Assembly (NCBI RefSeq): GCF_964355755.1
Contig: NC_092671.1
Span: 34,987,304 to 35,051,303 of the forward strand
From: Antedon mediterranea
Lineage: Eukaryota; Echinodermata; Crinoidea; Comatulida; Antedonidae
Reading direction: 5' to 3'
DNA length: 64,000 nt
Shown here in pieces: positions 37,172 to 49,200 of this stretch. The notes beneath the pieces are model-generated. The model had not been told where the DNA came from. It was given only the letters and a program-made list of their open reading frames with translations, and did no database searches. Positions within the stretch are counted from its first letter, which is position 1. The number at the start of each line of letters is the position of its first letter. The translations under genes were made by a program, and so were the position numbers.

Positions 37172-37332
37172 TAAAGATCTGTCTACACTATCAAACTAGT
37201 TTGACGAAAAATTATGTGCCCAAAATGGTAGTAATATAACCAAATATGATAGTTGACATGATATCATCATGTCCATATATGAGCATCACATTTTTTTGTC
37301 ACAACAAAATTGATAGTGTAGACACAGCTTTA
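37172..37332. mobile_element. MITE-A copy
   Basis: AAGATCTGTCTACACTATC to its inverted end TTGATAGTGTAGACACAGC, with the conserved GGTAGT / ACATGATATCATCATGTCC core. Confidence 0.85.
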
Positions 37333-37550
37333 GTTTTTATTCCTTGTTCAACAAGTTGTTTTTATTTTCTCCTTATTGAAATTTTAAATAATCTAGTAAT
37401 CTCTATCACAGTGCCTTTAAAGACGGTACAATAGTTTACCATTCCAGTTTTGTATAAAACTGTAAATTAAATTAAAATATGGAGCTAGTGTAAAATGTAC
37501 TGAACAGCACTGTAGGCCAAAAAAAAGTCTCTCTCCCTAATAATCAAACA

Positions 37551-37690
37551 TGGTTTCCACTATGACGCAATGTAACGCAACACAGTGGCGTATCAACGCA
37601 AAGTGCTGTATTGTGCATTCACAAGTCGGAAACGAAAATGCAAAAATCGCTATGGAAAATCCATTTGATTTTACGCAATGACGCAAGAAC
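37551..37690. mobile_element. Diverged MITE-B-like copy
   Basis: Begins ATGGTTTCCACTATGACGCAA and has ACGCAATGACGCAAGAACAA near the right side. Inverted pairing is poor. Confidence 0.35.
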
Positions 37691-37967
37691 AACAGAAACA
37701 TGACAGTGCATGGTGAAGAATGCTGGTAATTTGGTCTTGTTCAAGTACTGTACGTACTTAACAATTTGCTGACTCTTTCATTTTTCCTACTCATTCTCTA
37801 TTCTCAGAGCATGTTTCTATACCAGTATTGTAGATGAAATTATAATGAAAAATACTGATACCATCATGTTTTATACTGTCTGCACTGCAATTACTGTATG
37901 CGTGATTATGACATATGTTCTAAAATTAGTATCCAGTTTCTAGGATGTACCTGTTTGTATGATCTTA

Positions 37968-38665
37968 GGTCGTGTTCGTACGGTGGTTAAAATAAGCGCT
38001 TAATTTCACCCATGCCTCGGGTTATAAATTGAGCGTTGTTCGTACTTGAAATATTTAACCGCTTAAATGCTTAATCGACGAATCACAAACCGGAAATTAC
38101 GTTTTAAGGTCAGTTGTCTTTACAACCTACGACCCCATTTTCGCACGCTAGTTTCGTGTTGTATATTTTTTACTCGCGATCTTTCTTTACAATAACAATT
38201 ACTTGCTACCTTTTACACTGCTTATCCTTGCGACAAACCTTATGCCTCTTAACGCCGATAATCCTGCCGAAATATGCCTTCTCCTGACGACCATTATTTT
38301 ACTCATTGACGAAGAATTTGAGCCCAATGTTACACGACGGAAACACCACCGACCAGCGGCTCCCCGACCAGCTAGGCCTACTAAGCGGTCTACACCAACA
38401 AGGACAGCACCAGCTGACGATCGCTCTCGAAGCGTGTATGGAAGAGCTTCGTAGGAGAAATGACGGGCCTAGGCAGCGACACATTGCCTCTATCGGAGAT
38501 TTATTATCCTCGAAGGCCGAGTATAATTGGATTATCGCTGAAATAACCTGCAAATTTGGTGAACATTTTACCTCGAATTTTTTGTAGCCTGAGGCAAAAG
38601 TTAATTGGATCACGCGAACGGAAATCGGGAATAAGCTGGTATTTTCAACCCCTACGAACAGGCCC
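37968..38665 (+). mobile_element. Harbinger-like TIR element with relic open frames
   Basis: Left end GGTCGTGTTCGTACGGTGGT and inverted right end GGGCCTGTTCGTAGGGGTTG pair imperfectly. A GG(N)C...TGTTCGTA start is common in PIF/Harbinger-type elements. TTA precedes the left end, but the right flank reads ATA, so the target duplication is not clear. GC is higher inside. The 698-bp length is too short for a full transposase. Confidence 0.55.
38327..38587 (+). pseudogene. Relic ORF in the Harbinger-like element
   Basis: From an ATG at about 38327 an 86-codon frame runs to TAG at 38585-38587. It is Gln/Leu-rich with a charged amphipathic stretch (EACMEELRRRNDGPRQRH). A second frame from about 38203 overlaps it and encodes a hydrophobic/acidic start (CLLLTTIILLIDEEFE) and a Pro/Arg-rich tail. 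The two may be a frameshifted single frame. Possibly the C-terminus of a transposon-encoded DNA-binding protein; unproven. Confidence 0.3.
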
Positions 38666-40235
38666 ATACAGTAGTTTTTACTACTACCATATTTAAGTAA
38701 TACCACAAAAAGTAATTAAAAAATTATTTACTTTTATTTGAATTTAAATCCTTTAGTATTTATGAATAAATAATATGAGTAATGTTTAAATAATTTATAC
38801 ATTATTAATTAATAGCTATATTTATGCAAAGATTTATTGCTTATTGGTCCGTTGTATATTGTAATAATAATATACGAAAGTAATTTAAATACTGTAGTAA
38901 AATATTTATAATAAAATACAATAGCTACTGTAAACGATGATAAATAAAAGGGTACAGTTTAATAGCTCTGATGCAAATGGAAAAATTTGCTATTATATTG
39001 TTGACCTTTGACATTTTAACAAATTTTCCAGGTCAGTCTTTAAATTAGCAAGGTCAGTTACCTGCTGTTAATTTTATGAACTTTGCAAAACCACTCAAAC
39101 GAAAGAAAGGCTTTCTAAAAAGGAATTGAAGTTACTGTATAGTGTTTAGGATCTTTTGTCTTATGGATAGATATGTAGTACTGATGGAAACTACAGTTAT
39201 GTACATTTACAAAAAACAGGCCCTACTATAGGCCTACTATACATACAGTATTCACTGCAGCTCTGTCTACACTATCAAACTAGAGGAGAAAAAAAGTGTG
39301 CATGTGCCCAAATATGGTAGTGATATGACATCATGTCCATACAATATAGTATATGGGCACATCACATGTTTTTGTTATATAAAGTTTGATAGTGCAGACA
39401 GAGCTTAACGTTTTTCTAATGTTTTGATTGTTTTTGTTTTAGCATTGTACAGTACTGTATATTGGCTAACTCCACTCCACTTAACAAGCTTCTCAAATGT
39501 ATTTACTGTATAAGCCCCAAATGTAAAGTTGCACTCTGTACACAATAACATTCATAACACTCTTTATTTCTCTCCATACTACAATCTTTTATTATAGCTG
39601 TCACAAGCACTTTACTATCAGTCTTATTTACTCACACACACAGAGGTGCAGGCTTATTGTACATACAGCCTTTATAGAACCTTGCCATTTGTCACTGATT
39701 TGACAAACAATTTTTGTCTTTATGCAATTTTTCGTTTAGTAATAGTACAGTATTTATTCCCCATGGTTACACAATAATGTCCATGGTTACACAGTGTATA
39801 CAGCTGCTGTTGCTGAATTAATAGAATGAAAAATACCATATTAGGTAATAAAGTACAAAGAAAGATAGCCAAACAGTTAATGTCTGACACCTACAGTACA
39901 GTACAACAATAAAGCATTACTTATGGAGTGGAGTTATAGCCTGTCCTGGTGGTTTACTGTACAGTACAGTAGATGCTCAGCTGCTACTGATTTGGTTCAA
40001 ATCCTGTCAGATGCCAAGGGGTTTTTCTCTTGACAGGACAACTCCACTCCCAATGACTTGTAATACCAATTTTTGTGGATTTTTACTTTATGTTGAACCA
40101 AAGAAACAAAAAGAAATAAATTACCTTATTTGGAACCAGATGAATTTATTCAATATTGTAATAATACCAATACTAATAGAATTTGTGTAGATTGTCTAAT
40201 GCATTAGAAATTTTTTTTTTTGTTATTAAATAATA
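38666..40235. other. No gene seen
   Basis: AT-rich sequence with one MITE-A copy and clustered TACAGTACAGTA motifs (about 39440-39980). Confidence 0.45.
39257..39406. mobile_element. MITE-A copy
   Basis: CAGCTCTGTCTACACTATC to the inverted end TTTGATAGTGCAGACAGAGC. The core contains AAATATGGTAGTGATATGAC. Confidence 0.85.
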
Positions 40236-40254
40236 ATAAGGGTTAGGGTTAGGT

Positions 40255-40765
40255 CAGTACCTATCTCGTTGAAAAGGTCTTCAACCAATGCATCATACCA
40301 ACCCTTATCTACAGTTCTGAAACATGGACCATTACTATTGCGTCTTGGAAAAGGCTTGACAGAAAGGGCAATGGAAAGAATACTAATAGGTGTTACAAAG
40401 AAAGATAAAGTGTCAAATACAAATCTCAGATCTAAATCAGGAGTTCAGGACATAATAAGCATAGACTACCAACACCACTTTTGGTTTGTGTAAATGGAGG
40501 TGGGCAGGAAATCTGGCCAGGAGATATGACAACAGATGGACAGTCAGACTAACAAATTGGACTCCAAGAACCTACAGTACAATAGAGGCAGAGGGAGACA
40601 AAAGATAAGATGGTGGGATGAACTTACAACACATGGTGGCATTGCATGGCATTTAAGAATAGCTAGAGACATAAGTGAATGGTCAATTGGTAAAGAGTCC
40701 TTCGTCCTGCAATGGAAAGAAATAGGTTAAGAAAAAGAAGAAATAATAATAATAATTTATTTGGA
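40255..40765 (+). pseudogene. LINE reverse-transcriptase C-terminus, 5'-truncated and frameshifted
   Basis: Split over several frames, the translation shows YGSETWT (40300s), WAGNLARR.DNRWT, TPRT, then RGRGRQKIRWWDEL and ARD.SEW. This is the conserved order (Y-G-ETW, W-GH--R--D-RW, GRP--RW-D) at the C-terminus of many invertebrate RTE/CR1-type LINE proteins. A purine-rich tail and (AAT)n follow. Multiple frameshifts make it non-functional. Confidence 0.75.
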
Positions 40766-41684
40766 AGCTATTTGTAAACCGCTTTATTAGCCACTAGCCT
40801 TAACGGCTATGTGGCTATCTGGCCTCTCCAGGAGACTTGCCTCCAAACTGCCATCAAATTTTTTTTAAATAAATAGAAAATAAAATAGCATTTTTATACT
40901 ACCGAAGTAATTGCATTTAACGTCCAATCTAACATCTTCGTTTATTGTAATGATTGCCTATAGAGTCTTTTAATCACTAATATTTTATTTATTTTTATTT
41001 GTTTTTTTAAATTATTATTTATAATAAATATATTTCAGAATAAATATTAATTATTATTATTATTCATCATCATTTTAATTTTTAGAATCAATTATCTCCA
41101 AGGATAACAATTTTTATTCCATGCCTTAATTAAAAATAGTATTGTTGGTATCAATTTACAGTATTTGTCAAGACAATTGCACTGTATTCATTTAGACAGA
41201 AAATATGTCTGATTATCCAAGTATCTCGGTAAAGAATTGATTAAAATGTTACTGGGCGTTCAAATCAATATGGAAAATGATTTGATATATGCATGACATA
41301 TTATGTAGTGATGATTTCATAAGAGTCAATTTGCAAATCAGTTTTTATGGTTCAATTATTATGCAAACTTTCGTTGCTCAATGTAGCGTAACGATAGGAT
41401 TGGATTTTTCTCGACTTGCAGACAGCTACTGTATTCAGATAATTGTTAGCAACGTTTTTGGGGCTATATACCTATACAAGAATAGTTGAAATATGTCCTG
41501 ATATATTTTTAGTACAGTAGTCATACAGTACATCACAGTACATTATGATCTTAAAAAACTGAATCAATTTTTACAGCTTACTACAGTACATGTCGGTCGG
41601 TTGGTCATTCGGACGGTAATCACTAAATTGAGCACGCTACTGCAGTCATGTATATGACCTTGTTAATGTCATCAAATTCTTCCT

Positions 41685-41810
41685 AAAGCTTGGTTCGCAC
41701 TAGGAAATAACGCGACGTAGCAATTTAAAGCAATCACAAGCTAGGGATTATCTAAATTTGCACTTGCATTGCGCTTACGTCCTTGCGTCCTATAGTGGAA
41801 ACCAAGTTTA
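41685..41810. mobile_element. MITE-B copy
   Basis: Starts AAAGCTTGGTTCGCACTAGG and ends CGTCCTATAGTGGAAACCAAG, an inverted pair. The interior has AGCAATCACAAGCTAGGGA, as in the other copies. Confidence 0.75.
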
Positions 41811-42764
41811 CCTGGGGCCAAATTAACACTTTGTCAACTTCTATTCTAGGTTTGATATTTTCATTCATTTGTATTTATTAGAAACTGTCCAAAAATAAGG
41901 AATTTATAATTTAAATTGGATACAAAAACAGGAACTGTTTGAGGGATCGAAATTAGAAATAAAAGAACTCCTGAACTGGAAAAAAAGACTTGTAAACGAA
42001 ATATTAACAATAAAAAAACTGCTGATATCATACATCCGTCTGACTTGGCATAAAATTACTTCATAGTGCAATAGTTGAAAATATCATTAAAGTGGATAGA
42101 ATGGTCGTAGTGTAGGGCTACACAATACTAGTACTATGCTATACTGTACAGTAACCAGAGTCTGCTCACATGTAAATAATTCTTGTTTACGCTAATATTA
42201 GTGGCTAACCCAATGTCAACAATCTGCTAATGTCAGTGCACGCCTTATTGTTTGAATAATGGTGCATGTACATATTTGATCAAGTCTCGCTGCAAGATTT
42301 CAAAATTCCCAATGTGTTGATTTAAAAATATAGTAAAAAATATAAAAAGTAGAATAGTTTGCTTTATTATGGTTCAAACCTACATTCACAATTTTATTAG
42401 TATTCAACTATTTCAAAATGTTGACAACATATTTGACCCTCCATAATGTAACACAGACCCCTGCCATATAAAAACCCCAATCAATATTTGTTTTACTGTA
42501 TACCAACCACTCTATTAAAGATATCCCCTTCTCCTCCCCCTCCCTACTTCACGATGGTTATTATTTCAAATGTAGTTTAAAAGTTAAAACCTTCCATTCC
42601 ATTTTGATCCTATGTTTATAGTTTTATACCCATGATTTGTGAATTATGTTTAAACCCGGATTTGATACTTGACATGTGATGGACAAGGAAATTATTGCTA
42701 TTTTAATGTTATGCCATTGATTGGTTTGCTACTGTCTGAATCCAAATAGAGTGATGTAATATAC

Positions 42765-42907
42765 TAAAGCTCAGTCTACCCTATCAAACTAGTTGGACAA
42801 AAAAAGTGTGATGTGCCCAAATATGGTAGTGATATGCCTAAATATGTAGTGATATGACATCATCATGTATGGGCACATCACTTTTTTTTGTCACATAAAC
42901 TTTGATG
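42765..42907. mobile_element. MITE-A copy, right end lost
   Basis: AAAGCTCAGTCTACCCTATC to CACATAAACTTTGAT, where similarity stops before the final ~15 nt of the family. The inner repeat GGTAGTGATATG is duplicated. Confidence 0.75.
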
Positions 42908-43060
42908 CCGGTTTTTAAAAAAGGGTTTTGTGGAACAATTTTTAGCGTCAGCACGATCCTGTATTGTAAAACTGTTTCAAAGACGTTTTTAAGAGGATTT
43001 TTTAAATAGAAACAGGGCCTTGGTTAGAGATTAATTCTTTTTATTTCTTCTCTTTTGTAG

Positions 43061-43251
43061 ACCTGTGCCTTCCATGTAATGTTTTAGTCATCGTCCGCAC
43101 ATCATGTCAGAAAAGTACCAAGAAGAACAGTTAAATTCTTTAATTCTGGAGTTATCTAAAGACAGCACCGACCAGTGCCTAACTAGTCTTCTTGATCCAA
43201 GAGGCAATTTCGCTTTTCTTTTACAAAACTGTCTTGTTCATTGGAAAGATG
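43061..43251 (+). CDS. Unknown gene, start-codon exon
   Basis: An acceptor TTTTGTAG ends at 43060, so an upstream non-coding exon is likely. The ATG at 43104 (CACATCATGT) opens 49 codons. The donor G|GTAAGT is at 43252, leaving in phase 1. A palindromic MITE begins only about 16 nt into the intron. Confidence 0.75.
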
Positions 43252-46200
43252 GTAAGTTTTTTACATTGCTCTGTCTACACTATCAAACTAATTTGACAAA
43301 GTGTGATGTGCCCAAATATGGTAGTGATATGACATCATAATTTTTTTGTCACATAAAGTTTGATAGTATTGACAGAGCTTAAGATTTATTGTCAGCAACT
43401 TGTTATACTGTAGCAATTCAACTACTGTTAAAATATCCTAAATTATACTGTATATTCTCCGTATCTTATTACTTCCGCAATATCCAATATACTATTAAAA
43501 TGAAACTATATTTTTGTTTGTTTTTAAAAATAAATTTTTGTAATATAGGTTTATGAACAGTACTGTATCCAATATGCTATTAAAGTGAAAATATATTTTT
43601 GTTTGTCTTTAGAGAAACAATTCGGTTTATAATTAAACATTAAAGTGTGAAGGACTTTTTTTGTACAAATTCCATGCTTTAGTGCTTTGTACATTACTGA
43701 CTGGCACAAAACAAGAAAATGGCTTCTAGTTGTCTCCACCAGCATACACTGATATTGATTTTTGCATTAAGCTTGGTTCCCACTAGGACGCAATGCAAGG
43801 ACGTACAATAGACGTAATACAAGCGAGTTGACCAATGACAAGCGACAGGTTGTATAATTCATCGCTTGTGATTCGGCCAAATTCCTTATGTTCCCTTGTT
43901 GTGTCTCTTGTGGGAACCATGCATTATGTACTGTAAAAAACCATGTCAGAATTTTTCTACTGCAGTTAGTGCAGTAACTACATTTTGTTTACTCTAAATA
44001 AACTGTTTAATCCAATTATAATTTGATCCATTCATATTGCAGTGCCTGCATCATAAATGTCTGCATTCAATCAACAAACTAAAATCATATATTTATTGCA
44101 GTAAAAAATGTACTAAAAACTGCAGTACAATAATTTGCCATGGAAACATACCCCTGCATGTTGTAATGATCAAAATTAATTCATTAGTTCCATGAATGTC
44201 AACTCGTCCAAGTTAATGAACTCTAAATGACACTCTGAAGCACTGTGATATTGAATGGGATTTTCAAAGAATCTTTAAACACATTAAAATAGACTTTCGT
44301 TTCCAGCAACTACCCACATTGTGTATTTTACAGTGGTTCCCTCGAGTGTGATAACCTACTGGAGTGTTTAATGAACCCGGAATGTTTTTATGTGATTTTG
44401 AAGTTTAATGCTGATTAGTGACGAAAACATAATGCATAAAGGCGTATTCAACTGGCTTACTGAAAGATCTATAGTAACTGCTCAGATAAAAAAAATCCGC
44501 AGAGCTAACTGTAGAGATCTCCCCAAAACAGACCAGTCATTTTTTGGTCAAAGTGAACTTTAAGTGACATTAAAATGGTCTGCAGTACTGTACAATAAAA
44601 CAAAACAAAACATTTTCTTCAGGGGAGCAATATCTTTAAATATAAAGGTTCCATTGTGTATGGCTTCACAGTAGTCAGTATATTTTTACAAATTTGTGTG
44701 TGAATCAACAATTGGATCTTTGAAATCAATAGGCTGATTTGTGTACAATGGGGATAGCCTTCAACAATACTTGAATATTTTGAGTTTTCAATACACTTTA
44801 TACTGTTGCTATTGTTGTACTAATTGTTCTATTGATTATTCCTCTGGTTTTAAACAGGTTTATTCTTTATATTTATCTTTAAAGAAGATGTTTTTCTTCT
44901 TTATTATTAAGCTTATGCCTCGTACAATAGTTAAAATCGGTTATATTCAGCAACTACTGTACTGACGACAAATTATGGTCCGTACCATTCCCTACTGTAC
45001 CTTTTCTAAATGATATTATAAAAATGTCAATTTTTAAGCACCATTCGGCAACGATCTCATGGCACTGTGGACTTGATTCTACTCATAATTACAGTATCTC
45101 TGTCATCCTGTTGTTTCTCATGGATCAACCCATCTGATCGTACTGTACAACGTTATTATTGAATAATTTATACAGAGGTGCCAAATTTCTATCATCAAAA
45201 TTTATTAATTTTTATGGACTTTATCTTAAATCCGCTTTAAACTATATAAGAATATAAGTACTTGCGTAAACCAATAGCGTTGGATAGTTGACGTCACTTT
45301 TCTGATTTCTTGAAAATATGCATTAATTTCATCTTTCAATAAAAAGCAAATGGGCTTCTTCCTTTGACGTACATTGGAGTAACTCAGTAATATTCATTTA
45401 TGATGAATACCGTAGTAGTGTGGGTGGAAATAATAATCTGAAACATATGATTTTTAAAATGGAAACTAAGAAATAAGACAAGAACTTTATGTAATGAATT
45501 TTGATTATATAACGTTTTCATTGTGTATCTTTAAACTCTGAGTATGTGTATAAAGTACTGGTATCATATCAATTCAATCCATCACGTTTTAGAGACTTTA
45601 ATAAAATAAATGTGTTTTTTTCCTAAACTATGGTCCTACAGTATATCACTCGCATCGTATTCTGTAAGATCTTAATGTTATGTGTATAAAGTATAACTTT
45701 TCATTTACAGTTTTAGAGCCTTTAAATAATAGTATAAAACAAGCAAGTCACATGTAAAGTCACTCATAGACTGGATCTGAATATGTATGTTGTAAAGTAT
45801 CATTTTATTCCATCATAATCATATGGTCTTAGAGCCTTTTAGTAATCACACTTTTTTGATTCATCATGCAGTTTTAGAGCATTTAGTTTACCAACAAAGG
45901 ACCATCCACATGTACAGAAAGTCACTCAAACACAGGATCTGAAATGTATAAACTGTATCATCAGTTTATGCAGTTTGCGAGCCTACAGTATAAAAAAAAA
46001 CTTGTTGAAATACACTACGTGCATAGTAAAACGTATAGATAGAGTAGTCCATCAATAATCAAGTGTGGATACTGTACGTAGTAGCAGTTCTGAATACAAT
46101 TAAATGTCATGTTGTGAAAAGTGGAACAGCAGTGTTGATAAAACTGTTTGCTTAAATTCCTCTTATTTAATTCTTGGTTCTCTGTTGGACTTAACATACC

Positions 46201-49200
46201 ATAGCAATTATTCCTTTGCATGGTTTATGTTTCTAAGACTCCTGTCTGTCAAATACAATACCCAAGGTCCTGTTTCTGCTGCATAAAAATAACTGGTTAA
46301 AAACGGTGTGAATTTCTTGGAAGCAGAATCAAAACAATTTTTAGTAACTGGTTAAATGGTAGTGCAAAAATAACGGTTAAAAACACCCGTTATTTAACCG
46401 GTTGTTGCTAGGCAACTTTTGTAGTAACTGGTTAAATGGTAGTGCAAAAATAACGGTTAAAAACACCCGTTATTTAACCGGTTGTTGCTGCAACACAAAA
46501 ACGGTTACTTGTTTGACTGATGATCTTTAGTCAACTATACTGCGTTTGAATTAACCGCCAGGACCAATTGCATTTTTCGATGATTCTGACGATTTTTTGT
46601 CAACGACCACCCACAGATTTAAACTGTAATTTTGTAGAAAAAATTGAGCAGAAATGCAGTCAATATAAAAATTAACGGTTTATTTGGTGCTATGCATCAA
46701 AAACAGACCCCAAGACACAAAGTTCTGACTTCAATCTAGAGTTCAAATGCGAGTACAAAACTAGGTACAGTAACTAACAACATCTAAATTTGGAAGTTGA
46801 ACAAGTGGTTAATATTATAAAAGCTTGATTGATAATAATTAAAGTAAATTGCTGTCGACGTGTGTGAATTAAACGCACCGTACAAAACATTTCAATGCTT
46901 TACACTACAGTAATTGAAATGTGTGAAAGATTGCTACTGATGGATTGGACATGGCAGTACTGTATTGAACAGGGAGAATATGTAGATAAAGTTGAAGGAT
47001 TAGGTGTTCTATTTAACATGACTGAGGCGGCAAGTTATAAATAGACAAATGAATATTCAAATCAATATTCAATGAACACAAATTCAATACAAAACTTTTA
47101 TTACATTATTCCGTTGCTTTTCTCTTTATTCAAGGGCTAAGTAGGGGGTGGGAGGAGGGTAAGTAGTGCTCCAATTTTAGCTGCGGCTTTAACTGTCAAA
47201 CAGTTATACAGTTGGACGGCACACACTACCGGTTGGTTTTCGATCTGTGATATGTGATTTTAACCAATCAAATGAACAGTACGTGTGAACATGAACTGTG
47301 TCGTGAAGGAACGTACAGTATTTTTATATTGTAGTACAGTAACTGCAGATACTGTATAGCAACAACTTTAATATACAGTAACACAGACATACTAGCCTAC
47401 TTTGCCCATTCTTTACTGAAGAAGATGATACTCTAAACATTAGATTTACTTACTTTATGTAATTGAAGTAGATTGGTTAATTTAAACTGATGCTACTCAA
47501 AAGTATAGGTGTTGAATTATAATCAGATGACCTTTGACATTATGTGTGGGCCGGCTTTACAACTACGTCAAATCATTTTAAATGTTGTGTTCTGACATTT
47601 AACCTGCTCAGAAATAGTATAGAAAACTGAAACCTTTATTGGATATTCTAAGAAATTTACGATAGAAACGGTTTACGATTGTTTTATAAACAAGGTTTTT
47701 ATACATTTATATGTTGTAGCCATGTTTTTATTTTTCTGCTATACTAAACTAAGAATGGTTATTATTTAAATTGTTAGTAGAGTGTCTTTAATTAAAAAAT
47801 AATAAATAGTTGATTACAATATAGGCCTAAAGCATGATTGAAATAATAAACAAATTATAGTTGTAGACGGGTATTGGTTGCAACCCTAAAAGCTGTATAC
47901 AGTAGTAGTGACACATAAATAAAATGTATATCACATATTATTATGGAGGTTGTTTTTAAGGAATACTTGTAATATTTATTAACTGAAACCATAGTATAAG
48001 CTCTATCTATACTATCAAATGTTTGACAAAAAATGTGATGTGCCCATATATGGACATGATGATGTCATATCAACTACCATATTTGGGCCCATCACATTTT
48101 GCTGTCACATAAAGTTTGATAGTGTAAACAGCTTTTATTTTATACCAAGAAAAATGTGAAGCTCTGAAGGAGTTTTCACTAAAGCCTTTGTAATGTTAAA
48201 TAAAGTAAATTAATAGCGGAATTTCTATGGTGCATACTATAGGCAGGCTTGTGCTGTGCATAAATTGAGGTAAAACGGGAAAGGGCAAAATTGTTAGGCT
48301 TGTTGGAAATGGAACTTCTTTATCTGGGTCTTAAAGGAGTTAGTGGTGCACTGTCAACTTTAAATTGGTAAGGAGTTGCATGTTGGAACTGCCACTGCAA
48401 AGGAGCTGCCACAGCAAAAGCTTTCTGGCTATAGGTAGACGTCCCACTGTGTCTTTGGAGTTACAGTATACTGTAAGCTGAAATTGACCACTGGTCCTGA
48501 CCTATAAAAGATTTAGTTGGCACATGGTCAAATTGAAATTTGTAGGGAATTTCACAACGTTATAGCTGCCACAGCAAAGCTCTCCAGCTACTGTAGGTAG
48601 TCTTCGGAGTAATAAGCAGACATTGACTACCTGACCTAGCTGTCAAATTAAAGTTGTATTGGTTCATAATTCTTTGGAGCTGCCATAGCAAAAGCTCTCC
48701 AGCTACTTTAGGTAGATGCACTCTTTGCAGTCATAAGTTAACAGTGACCACCTGACCTAAGAGATCTAGCTGTCGAAAATTGACATTCAGAATTCTATAA
48801 ACTGAGAGAGAGAAGTATAAGGCACTTAAAATGGAACTTAAAGAGAGATTAGATAGTGGAGAAGAAAACCTCGTAATTAGAAACTATAAAATAGTTCAAC
48901 ATAGTTTTCGGACCACTGACAGAGCCGAGTAGAAGAAATTTAAAACTACAGAAAAATTTAAGTTTAAATGTTTCAAGTACCACAAGAATTAGTAACATTA
49001 CGTTCATGTATACTAACTGCGACTCAATTCTAAACAAGAGAGATGAATTTAAGTTAAGAATAAAAGACTCTGATCCAGATATAATTTTGCTAACTGAAAT
49101 ATAACTTTAGAGCTACCACAGCAAAAGCTCTCGAGCTACTGTAGATACTGTAGATGCATGGGTCTTTTTAGTTTACTAAATAGGGTGCGCTGCTCTACAG

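Larger units (their letters stand above)
40766..43060. other. Upstream of unknown gene's coding start; no exon seen
   Basis: AT-rich, with one MITE-B and one truncated MITE-A copy listed separately. Confidence 0.45.

Noticed and set aside
38299-38706. 135-codon minus-strand open frame
   Set aside because: Antisense to the plus-strand frames of the Harbinger-like element and extends past its right end; Cys/Ser/Pro-rich with no domain.
40269-40493. 74-codon open frame as an intact gene
   Set aside because: It is one frame of a decayed LINE reverse-transcriptase tail; the conserved motifs jump between frames.
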